This document shows, in pieces, positions 6,796-13,475 of a stretch of 16,861 nucleotides of DNA. Within the stretch, counting starts at the first letter, position 1. The number at the start of each line of letters is the position of its first letter. Below the pieces are notes generated by a model. That model made no database searches. It saw only the letters and a program-made list of their open reading frames with translations, and was not told the origin of the DNA. Source of the DNA: CAZZCP01 sp964653235 (GTDB lineage Bacteria; Bdellovibrionota; Bdellovibrionia; Bdellovibrionales; UBA840); contig CAZZCP010000062.1 in the NCBI GenBank assembly GCA_964653235.1, forward strand, positions 1 through 16,861. Direction: 5' to 3'. A program made the position numbers and the translations under genes.

Positions 6796-9700
6796 ATTCG
6801 AGTTTTATTCGGGCGGGTGCAGGAGCTGGAAAAACTCGAGCACTTACTGACGAGGTAATAAAAATTGTTTCATCTACGATGAAGCTGAAGAATCAATTTC
6901 CAAATATTGCAATTTGTACATTTACCGTCAAAGCAACTCAAGAATTGAAAGAGAGGCTCATTTTAGCTTCTTTAGATTCAGGCAATAAAGATATTTTTGA
7001 ATACGTCTCTCAGGGCTCTCACCTGCATATATCAACGATTCATGGAATACTGAGTCGTTTTTTAAAGACTTATGGGCACGTAATTGAATTCGATACGGGC
7101 TTTCACATTATTGATGAGTCAGAAACTTTAAAAATCTCTGCCAAAGTACTCAGAAAAGTTTTAGAAGAAAACTCAAAGAATTCTTTGCTACTAAAAGACT
7201 TTGGGTTTCAAAATTTATTAGAGCTCTGTCTTAGTTACTATGAAGCCTCATTCATTGAAGAAAATTTGTCTTTACCGACCAAAGACATTTTATTGCAACA
7301 AATACATGAAAAAGAAATTCAAATCAAAGAGACCTGTCAGAAACTTTCACAGCAGATTCGTAATGGACTTCAAGCTGAGACTCAATCTAAATCAAAAGAG
7401 AATTGGTTGATTCTAGCAGATTCGTTTGAATCGATATCTAAATCCGACCATGTACTGCAAGAGATTGAAAAATCAGTTCTTAGAATTCAAAGATTTCCTA
7501 CTTCTTCAAAAAAGTGGATTGGTTTTGAGGATCTTAGCCTGCAATCAAAAAATCTATGGGCAGATATTAAAAACTTTGTGAATGAACCTTCATACCAAAC
7601 TGACTTCGTAGAAAAATTGAGTTCATTGAATCAGGAACTTTCTCTATGGATTGATCTTTTTGTTGATGAGCTCTACCAGTACAAAAAGAAGCAGGCAAAA
7701 CTTTCGATTCAAGACTTGGAATTGTTTAGCTTAATGGCTATTCGTGAAAATCCACTACTTGCAGAGGCATTTTCTGAAGAATGGGATTTTTGGTTGATTG
7801 ATGAATATCAAGATACAAGTCCTATACAAGTAAAGTTACTCAATGCTTTTATTGGTACTAACAAGTCCTTTGTCGTTGGGGACCCTCAGCAAAGTATTTA
7901 TTTGTTTCGAGGAGCGAATCGTCAGGTTTTTTCTGATAGAGAAAGATGGAGCCATGATCAAGGTATTGAGATTCGTACTCTAATGAAGAATTATCGATCT
8001 TCAAAAGATCTTATGCATTTCATAAATCATTGTTTTAAACCCCTTGGCTTTGAAGAGATGGAAGCTTTTCAAGATAAAGGCAATGAAAAGAGTGTTGCTG
8101 AGTTTTTTCTTTGCGATTCAGAAGAGTCAGAGTATCTTGCTATTGCAGAAAGCGTTTTAGACCTTTTAAAGGCTGGAGTTGCTGCAGAAGAAATCTGTGT
8201 TCTGTCCCGAACCAACAAAGATCTCGAGAATTTGCATCAAATTTTAAAATCTCATAATATTCCTTCTCAGTTACATACTACTGCTGGCTTTGATGAGAAA
8301 AGAGAGATACTAGACTTAAAGTCTTTTTTGCTTTTTTTACTCAATCCGTATGATGATTTTAATTTGATGTGTCTTCTAAGGAGTCCATGGTTTTATGTTC
8401 GAGATGAAGAACTACAAAAATGGATTCAGAATAAAGATTCAAAAAGCTATTGGCATTACTTTAGTCAGTTAGATCATCCAGTTATAAAGGCATTGCTTGG
8501 TTACAAAGAGATGAGTCGCAATCTTGGTTATAGACATTGCCTTGTGCTTGCTATGGAAGAGCGTAAGTTTTTTGACAGCTTGAATGCATATGATAGTTCT
8601 GGTTTAGCAGAAGCCAATGTATGGAAGTGGATACATCAGTTCTCTATGAGAGAACACAGCCAAAGATTTCAAGTGCTTGATTGGTTGCGAAAAGATCATC
8701 AAGCGAATCTTTTAGAAGGAGAAAGTGAAGCTGTGTCTGCTCTAGAGCCAAAGAGAGTGCAATTGATGAGTATTCATAAATCAAAAGGCTTACAATTTTC
8801 TTATGTGTATTTGTTAAAGAGTCATGAGGCTCCCAATTTTACCAAGGTAATTCACAGTAAAATTTATAATGGTGAGTTCTATTATCGTATTGCTTATGGT
8901 GAAGAATCAAAGACACATGCCCCACTGGCTTTACAAGAAGCACAGAAGCGCCAAAAAAATGAAGAGCTAATGGAATCTGCCAGACTTCTTTATGTTGCAA
9001 TGACTCGAGCGAAACAAAAGCTTCATTTTACATTTCAAGAGAACATTAAAAAAGACTCTTGGTTAGAGCTATTAGAACTTGATTTAAACCCGGGGCTACG
9101 TGAAAATAATTTTTTCCAATATCAAGTACACTACAAACATGACTTTGTGTTTGAGAGTAAGCTTTCTGTTGAAGCCAAACCAAAGCTCAGAGATTTTTGG
9201 TCTAAAACAGAGATTGAGACAGATCGTCTTTCAGTAAGTGAGCTTTTAGAATCATTTGAAACTCCTATTGAAGAAAAAGCAATTTCTGAACTTGAGTCAG
9301 AAGTTTTTGTGAAGTGGAAGGGTACTCAAAAGCATAAAGTTTTTGAATCCTTGATGTCTAAAGATTTTCAAGTAGAGAGTTTAGAGCCTGATGAGAAGGC
9401 AGCTGTTGATTTTATTTTTTCAATTCATAATCTTCCTATCCAAGAAATTTTTGCGAATGCAAGAGTAGAATGGGGTTTTCAGTTGAGAATGTCAGGTCAA
9501 TGGCTGGAAGGTCAGATAGACCTGTGGTCTGAAACAGAGAGCGCGATATGGGTTATTGATTATAAAACAGGATCTATACGCTACAAAGATAAGGCCTTTC
9601 AACAACTCATGATTTACGCTTTCGCCATTGCTAGTTATAAAACGAATAAAAAGCCTATACGAATGCTTGCTCTGTATCCCTTTTCAGAAAAATATTTCTT

Positions 9701-9797
9701 AAAAACATTTGATCAAGAAGAGCTATTTGTTATTCTTCCTCAGTTCCAAACAGAAGTTCAAAACCAAAACCAATATAAAGAGCCACTCCAGGATTAA
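6771..9797 (+). CDS. addA: AddA, UvrD-type helicase-nuclease subunit of AddAB
   Basis: ATP-driven 3'-5' helicase and nuclease subunit of AddAB. ATG 6771 has GGAG at 6761-6764, six bases upstream; a GTG four codons earlier is less well placed. At 1008 residues it is shorter than B. subtilis AddA (about 1230). Superfamily 1 helicase motifs appear in order: Walker A (GAGAGKT, 16-22), Ia (TFTVKATQELKERL), motif II (DEYQDT, 344-349), motif III (GDPQQSIYLFRG, from 370), IV (NYRSS), V (SIHKSKGLQF, with His669) and VI (LLYVAMTRAK, with Arg746). The C-terminus is a RecB-type nuclease with all key residues: His855, Asp917 in GQIDLW, Asp930-Tyr-Lys932 in DYKTG, and the following QQLMIY motif. With the AddB nuclease, both DNA strands can be cut. 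Start and addB stop overlap by 25 bp, so translation is probably coupled. The 3' end overlaps the minus-strand barrel gene. Confidence 0.95.
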   Translation: MSSQSSHLNSSFIRAGAGAGKTRALTDEVIKIVSSTMKLKNQFPNIAICTFTVKATQELKERLILASLDSGNKDIFEYVSQGSHLHISTIHGILSRFLKTYGHVIEFDTGFHIIDESETLKISAKVLRKVLEENSKNSLLLKDFGFQNLLELCLSYYEASFIEENLSLPTKDILLQQIHEKEIQIKETCQKLSQQIRNGLQAETQSKSKENWLILADSFESISKSDHVLQEIEKSVLRIQRFPTSSKKWIGFEDLSLQSKNLWADIKNFVNEPSYQTDFVEKLSSLNQELSLWIDLFVDELYQYKKKQAKLSIQDLELFSLMAIRENPLLAEAFSEEWDFWLIDEYQDTSPIQVKLLNAFIGTNKSFVVGDPQQSIYLFRGANRQVFSDRERWSHDQGIEIRTLMKNYRSSKDLMHFINHCFKPLGFEEMEAFQDKGNEKSVAEFFLCDSEESEYLAIAESVLDLLKAGVAAEEICVLSRTNKDLENLHQILKSHNIPSQLHTTAGFDEKREILDLKSFLLFLLNPYDDFNLMCLLRSPWFYVRDEELQKWIQNKDSKSYWHYFSQLDHPVIKALLGYKEMSRNLGYRHCLVLAMEERKFFDSLNAYDSSGLAEANVWKWIHQFSMREHSQRFQVLDWLRKDHQANLLEGESEAVSALEPKRVQLMSIHKSKGLQFSYVYLLKSHEAPNFTKVIHSKIYNGEFYYRIAYGEESKTHAPLALQEAQKRQKNEELMESARLLYVAMTRAKQKLHFTFQENIKKDSWLELLELDLNPGLRENNFFQYQVHYKHDFVFESKLSVEAKPKLRDFWSKTEIETDRLSVSELLESFETPIEEKAISELESEVFVKWKGTQKHKVFESLMSKDFQVESLEPDEKAAVDFIFSIHNLPIQEIFANARVEWGFQLRMSGQWLEGQIDLWSETESAIWVIDYKTGSIRYKDKAFQQLMIYAFAIASYKTNKKPIRMLALYPFSEKYFLKTFDQEELFVILPQFQTEVQNQNQYKEPLQD

Positions 9798-10254
9798 GTA
9801 AAAATCGCATTTCGCTACGGAATCTCATATCTCCTGCTACTCTCGCAAAGACTCCAAAGCCTGCATGCCCACCAAAGCTATCTTGACGTTCAAAGCCTTC
9901 AACATCATAGCGATTGAAGTCGGCACCTATATTGGCAAAAGCAGTGAAATCAGCTAATGGAACATCTTTTCTTAAACTAAAATGGAGGTTGATTAGGGTT
10001 ACTCCCTTTTCATGAGTATGAAGTATGCCAAATTCATAGGCGCCATCGCCCTTTAAGTTTTGAATTGTAAGAAGTCCATTCCAGCTGGGTTGGATTTCAG
10101 TCACATTTTCAATCTGATCTGGAAGCAAAGGACCAGTTGTCGCTCCTAGACTAAAATCATAACTGGTACCAATGTTTTTCTCTTCGTTTCGTTGCTGTTG
10201 TCCCCATGTAGGGAAACCCAGAGCGAATATAGTGAAAAAGCAAACTAGGCGCAT
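9730..10254 (-). CDS. Small outer-membrane beta-barrel protein
   Basis: A 174-residue predicted outer-membrane protein, function unknown. ATG 10254 begins a hydrophobic signal peptide (about residues 1-19, cleavage near FPTWG before QQQ). In-frame codons further upstream, to 10380, would add 42 residues without secretion-signal character and run into the divergent hydrolase gene. The mature part of about 155 residues has alternating strands (YEFGILHTHE, LINLHFSLRKD, FTAFANIGADFNRYD, HAGFGVFARVAG, VALYIGFGFELLF), a size suiting an eight-stranded barrel. The last strand ends in Phe but is followed by GTEEE, so the insertion signal is not strictly terminal. The last 22 codons and stop lie opposite the end of addA (68-bp overlap). 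It shares a 66-bp upstream region with the divergent hydrolase. No clear ribosome-binding site is visible. Confidence 0.7.
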   Translation of the reverse strand: MRLVCFFTIFALGFPTWGQQQRNEEKNIGTSYDFSLGATTGPLLPDQIENVTEIQPSWNGLLTIQNLKGDGAYEFGILHTHEKGVTLINLHFSLRKDVPLADFTAFANIGADFNRYDVEGFERQDSFGGHAGFGVFARVAGDMRFRSEMRFLLNPGVALYIGFGFELLFGTEEE

Positions 10255-10282
10255 ATTTTTATAGTAAGGGAGTATTGAGCAT

Positions 10283-10311
10283 TTGCACAATAAGTTTTGC
10301 TTTTGTAAACT
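10283..10311 (+). promoter_or_regulatory. Candidate promoter for the hydrolase gene
   Basis: TTGCAC (10283-10288) and TAAACT (10306-10311) are 17 bases apart, with four or five of six and four of six consensus matches. Transcription would begin around 10317-10320, almost at the ATG at 10321, implying a leaderless or nearly leaderless message. This agrees with the lack of a ribosome-binding site there. Tentative. Confidence 0.35.
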
Positions 10312-10320
10312 AGACTTTGT

Positions 10321-11160
10321 ATGTACCAAAGAACCGAAGGCATCTTTCGTGGATGGAATGATTTTGAGCTTTTTTTCCAATCTTGGCTAGTTGAAAAGCC
10401 TGTAGGAAATATCATTGTTACTCATGGAATTAGTGAACATTCTGAGTGCTATGATCTTTTTGCTCAAAGAATGGAGGCTGCGAATTGGAATATTTTTTCT
10501 TGGGATCTTAGGGGGCATGGGCGTTCTGAGGGAAAAAGAGGAGTCATTTACAACTTCAAAGAATACACCCAAGACCTAGCTTTATTTTCAAAGTTTGTGC
10601 GCAAAGAATTTCCTTCCATTCCTTTGGTTTTACTCGGTCATTCATTGGGTGGTTTGGTTCAATTGGTTTGTGTTCTCAGTAACGAGGATTTAGATTATTC
10701 AGGGCAAATTATGAGTTCTCCTGCTTTGGGTATTTCTATGGAAGTAAGTCCTTTAAAAGAATCTTTAGCAAAAGCATTGATTCGTTTTTGGCCACAAGCA
10801 ACACTAAGCAATGAAATTCCCTATCCCTATTTGACTCACGACCAGGATTTGGTTCGATCTTACGATCATGATCCTTTGAGGCATGATCGTATCAGTCCAA
10901 AGCTTTATTTTGAAATTCTCAATAGTATGGAATATGTCAAATCGAACTCAAAAAACTTGCAAAGACCTTTGCTTTTGCAGGTTTCTGGAAATGATAAAAT
11001 AGTAGATACGAAATCGAGTGTGGATTGGTTTGAAACTTTATCTTTAAAAGATAAGAAATTATTTATTTATGATGAACTTTATCATGAAATTTATAATGAA
11101 CTCGATCATGAAAAAGTCTATGAGGATTTGTACAAATGGTTGGGAGAGCATTTTGCTTAA
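10321..11160 (+). CDS. Alpha/beta hydrolase, monoacylglycerol-lipase type (serine hydrolase)
   Basis: A 279-residue cytoplasmic-looking hydrolase of the Hydrolase_4 / monoacylglycerol lipase (lysophospholipase) group, which cleaves ester bonds of monoglycerides or lysolipids; the actual substrate is not known. The family start pattern is present: a short strand pair, HGISEHSECY (35-44, oxyanion region), then WDLRGHGRSEGKRG (61-74). The nucleophile is Ser108 in GHSLGG (106-111). The likely acid is Asp225 in SGNDKIVD and the likely base His255 in YHEIYNE. Length is typical for the family and the chain is complete, with no signal peptide. The ATG at 10321 fits the family N-terminus but has no ribosome-binding site. 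The coding sequence for residues 249-264 contains a 24-base near-repeat across the catalytic His. The next gene, a lipoprotein, starts inside its last codons, so the two are co-transcribed. Confidence 0.88.
   Translation: MYQRTEGIFRGWNDFELFFQSWLVEKPVGNIIVTHGISEHSECYDLFAQRMEAANWNIFSWDLRGHGRSEGKRGVIYNFKEYTQDLALFSKFVRKEFPSIPLVLLGHSLGGLVQLVCVLSNEDLDYSGQIMSSPALGISMEVSPLKESLAKALIRFWPQATLSNEIPYPYLTHDQDLVRSYDHDPLRHDRISPKLYFEILNSMEYVKSNSKNLQRPLLLQVSGNDKIVDTKSSVDWFETLSLKDKKLFIYDELYHEIYNELDHEKVYEDLYKWLGEHFA
11065..11112 (+). repeat. Two tandem 24-base near-identical units spanning the catalytic His codon
   Basis: Units 11065-11088 and 11089-11112 match at 21 of 24 bases and encode IYDELYHE and IYNELDHE. 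The first contains the probable catalytic His255. The protein around them (YHEIYNE) still follows the family pattern with no obvious extra length, so a recent insertion is doubtful. Confidence 0.6.
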
Positions 11161-11746
11161 ACTCTGTTCTTTTTTATTATTTCTAAGTTCTTGCACCTTT
11201 ATTCAAAAGAGCTTTTTAGAGAATGATGAGTTTTTAGAAAACTACAACCAAGAAATGCTCAAATACAGCTCCAAAGATCAAAAATATGCTGGTTTTGATA
11301 CAATTTATCATGTGAGAGCTACTCTTTTGAATAGCAAGTTAAGAAAACTGCAAATGGAAAAAGCCAAAAAAGAGTTGCAGTATGATGATCGAGAAGTGAA
11401 AGAGGAAGAGAGGAATCTTTTACAAGATCTCTCTAACCGCACCAAAATTTTTGTCAGTTTTTACACTCCGAATACTAAAACCAAGCAGCTTACGAAAAAA
11501 GAGTCTCTTTGGCGCATATTTTTGGATGTAGATGGGAAGAGATATGTTGGTAGGGTGAGAAAAATAAAAGGCCCTAGCGCTCAAATTCGTTCAGAATATC
11601 CTGTACATAATATTTGGTCCAATCCCTATGAAATTAGCTTTGATGTTTCTACCTTTGAAGTTGACAAAAAGAAGGCTAGCTTAGTCATAACCGGTAAACT
11701 AGGAACCAGTAAGATTGAATTTCCAGCATTAAAGGCTTCAATTTAG
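11153..11746 (+). CDS. Small lipoprotein of unknown function (lipoprotein 3)
   Basis: A predicted 197-residue lipoprotein beginning at TTG 11153. This start has GGGAG at 11142-11146, six bases upstream, and gives a compact signal peptide (LLKLCSFLLFLSSC) whose lipobox LSSC places the lipidated Cys at position 14. In-frame ATGs from 11069 would add a non-signal leader made from the repetitive end of the hydrolase gene. Mature residues of about 15-95 are charged and helical (many Lys and Glu, KLRKLQMEKAKKELQYDD). The rest looks like a beta domain (FVSFYTPNTKT, WRIFLDVDGKRYVGRV, YEISFDVSTFEV, ASLVITGKLG). I do not recognise the family. The gene overlaps the hydrolase stop by eight bases, so an operon with translational coupling is likely. 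Its end overlaps the end of nadB by nine bases. Confidence 0.78.
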   Translation: MLKLCSFLLFLSSCTFIQKSFLENDEFLENYNQEMLKYSSKDQKYAGFDTIYHVRATLLNSKLRKLQMEKAKKELQYDDREVKEEERNLLQDLSNRTKIFVSFYTPNTKTKQLTKKESLWRIFLDVDGKRYVGRVRKIKGPSAQIRSEYPVHNIWSNPYEISFDVSTFEVDKKKASLVITGKLGTSKIEFPALKASI

Positions 11747-13330
11747 ATTTCGAATAATAGTATCTTCTAAGTGTTTCTCATGATTTTCAGGATAATCAAT
11801 ATTGAAATGAATACCAACCGAGTGTTTTCTTTTTAGAGCACAAGCAACTGTTAGTTTGGCAACAAGTGAAATATTTCGAAGCTCTAAAATATCTCGGTGC
11901 ATTTTAAAATCCCAATAGTACTCATAAATCTCAGATCGCAAAAAATCGAGTCTTTGTCGAGCTCGTTGCAATCTATTATCTGACCTAACAATTCCAACAT
12001 AGTTCCACATTAAATTACGGATTTCATCCCAAAGATGCGAAATCACCCCAAGTTCGTCTTGATCATGTTTGCTTTGATAGCGCCAAGCCTGAATCTCTTG
12101 AGGATTAATTTCAACTCTAATGTCGTGTTTTAAAATCCATTCACTTACATTGTGGGCAGTTGCTGTACATTCTAAGAGAGAGTTGCTTGCCAGTCGATTT
12201 GCTCCATGAAAACCAGTACATGCAGTTTCTCCAATTGCATATAAGTTGGCCAAATCAGTTCGACCATTTAAATCGACATAAACTCCTCCGCACAGATAGT
12301 GAGCAGCAGGTACCACTGGGATGAGATCTTTCTCCATAAAAATTCCGAGACTCTCACATTGTTTGTAAATATCTGGAAAATGAGATTGCAAGAAATCTTT
12401 GTCTTTACTGCGAATATCAAGATAAACACAACTAGCACCCGAACTTTTCATTTCAGCATCGATGCCTCTTGCTACGATATCTCTTGGAGCAAGACTTCCC
12501 ATTGGGTGGACCTTTTTCATAAAGGCCTCTTTATTGTGATTAACCAGTTCAGCGCCTTCACCTCGAAGAGCCTCTGTAATCAAAAAGTTTTTCACTTTGG
12601 GATGATGTAAGCAAGTAGGATGAAATTGTGTGAACTCCATATTGGCAACTCTACAGCCGGCACGAAAAGCTAAGGCAATACCATCGCCAGTTGCGCCCTC
12701 CCAATTCGAAGTATAGAGATATACTTTACCTGCACCACCGGTTGCTAAGATCGTATGATTTGCAGTGAAGACTTTCACTTGGCCCGTTTTAATATCAAAA
12801 ACATAGGCACCTAAGCATCGGTTTTCACCTTTGGGTGGGGAGTTTAGATGTCTTGAAGTCAGCAGATCAATTACAAAGTGGTCTTGGTAAATCTCAATAT
12901 TTTCGTGAGCCATAGCTTGCTTTAAGACACTCTTATGAATATCTCGACCTGTATGATCTTGAATATGCAAAACTCTACGGTGGCTGTGTCCTCCCTCTAA
13001 ATTGAGATGTATACCTTCACCTTCCTTATCAAAGTTGACACCCCATTTTTGAAGATCTTGAATTCGTTTTGGAGCCTGTTCAACAAAGTCTTTAACAACA
13101 TCTTTGCGATTTAAATAAGAACCAGCGGCTTCTGTATCTTTTTGGTGAGAGGCAAAGCTATCGCTATTTTCCATTACTGCCGATATACCGCCTTGTGCTA
13201 GCCAACTATTGCAGTAATCAAGATTGGATTTCGCCAATAAACATACTTTTTTGTGATCTGCTAGTTTGAGAGCGGCAGCAAGGCCAGCAAGGCCGGTTCC
13301 AATGACTAAAATTTCTGAACTTTTGTGCAT
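11738..13330 (-). CDS. nadB: L-aspartate oxidase (quinolinate synthase protein B)
   Basis: Flavoenzyme that oxidises L-aspartate to iminoaspartate, the first step of de novo NAD synthesis; NadA then makes quinolinate. It is cytoplasmic, using FAD and O2 or fumarate as acceptor. The 530-residue chain is full length. GTGLAG (11-16) is the Rossmann FAD-binding loop. WLAQGGISAV and the EGGHSHRR block follow. Glu112 corresponds to E. coli Glu121, the residue that separates aspartate oxidases from succinate dehydrogenase flavoproteins. His237 (TQFHPT), Arg283 (PRDIVARGI), His344 (HYLCGGV) and Arg379 (GANRLASNSLLE) match E. coli His244, Arg290, His351 and Arg386. The C-terminal helical domain (RQRLDFL region) is intact. 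The start ATG has only a weak purine-rich AGAG upstream. nadA and nadC are not in the window. It is convergent with lipoprotein 3 (9-bp overlap) and divergent from the kinase gene. Confidence 0.95.
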   Translation of the reverse strand: MHKSSEILVIGTGLAGLAAALKLADHKKVCLLAKSNLDYCNSWLAQGGISAVMENSDSFASHQKDTEAAGSYLNRKDVVKDFVEQAPKRIQDLQKWGVNFDKEGEGIHLNLEGGHSHRRVLHIQDHTGRDIHKSVLKQAMAHENIEIYQDHFVIDLLTSRHLNSPPKGENRCLGAYVFDIKTGQVKVFTANHTILATGGAGKVYLYTSNWEGATGDGIALAFRAGCRVANMEFTQFHPTCLHHPKVKNFLITEALRGEGAELVNHNKEAFMKKVHPMGSLAPRDIVARGIDAEMKSSGASCVYLDIRSKDKDFLQSHFPDIYKQCESLGIFMEKDLIPVVPAAHYLCGGVYVDLNGRTDLANLYAIGETACTGFHGANRLASNSLLECTATAHNVSEWILKHDIRVEINPQEIQAWRYQSKHDQDELGVISHLWDEIRNLMWNYVGIVRSDNRLQRARQRLDFLRSEIYEYYWDFKMHRDILELRNISLVAKLTVACALKRKHSVGIHFNIDYPENHEKHLEDTIIRNLN

Positions 13331-13410
13331 AATCGCTCTAATATGTATTTTGCGGGAAGAAAATCATTTCGCATTGCGCTATTGGTCGAGCTGGCGTCTA
13401 GGATCTTTGT

Positions 13411-13433
13411 TTTAGTAATGGTAAAAATAGAAT
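13411..13433 (+). promoter_or_regulatory. Candidate -10 region for the kinase operon
   Basis: TAGAAT at 13428-13433 matches the sigma70 -10 box at five of six positions. The best upstream partner (TTTGTT, about 13406-13411, spacing 16) is a poor -35. If used, transcription would begin near 13440, inside the inverted repeat at 13437-13458. Confidence 0.3.
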
Positions 13434-13436
13434 AAG

Positions 13437-13458
13437 TTCATAGACTTAGCTCTATGAA
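13437..13458. repeat. Perfect 8-bp inverted repeat in front of the kinase gene
   Basis: TTCATAGA (13437-13444), a six-base spacer CTTAGC, and TCTATGAA (13451-13458). It lies just before the ribosome-binding site GAGGTG (13465-13470) and after the candidate -10 box. It could be an operator for a dimeric regulator or, as RNA, a 5' hairpin affecting translation or stability. Confidence 0.5.
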
Positions 13459-13475
13459 TGAATTGAGGTGCATGG

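Noticed and set aside
4111..9797. Defence island or Cas4-type system suggested by the Fe-S nuclease
   Set aside because: The nuclease is part of a full-length AddB next to a complete AddA; there are no cas genes, CRISPR repeats or other defence genes nearby.
12299..12610. 103-codon plus-strand reading frame
   Set aside because: Lies wholly antisense within nadB, with no ribosome-binding site or recognisable protein features.
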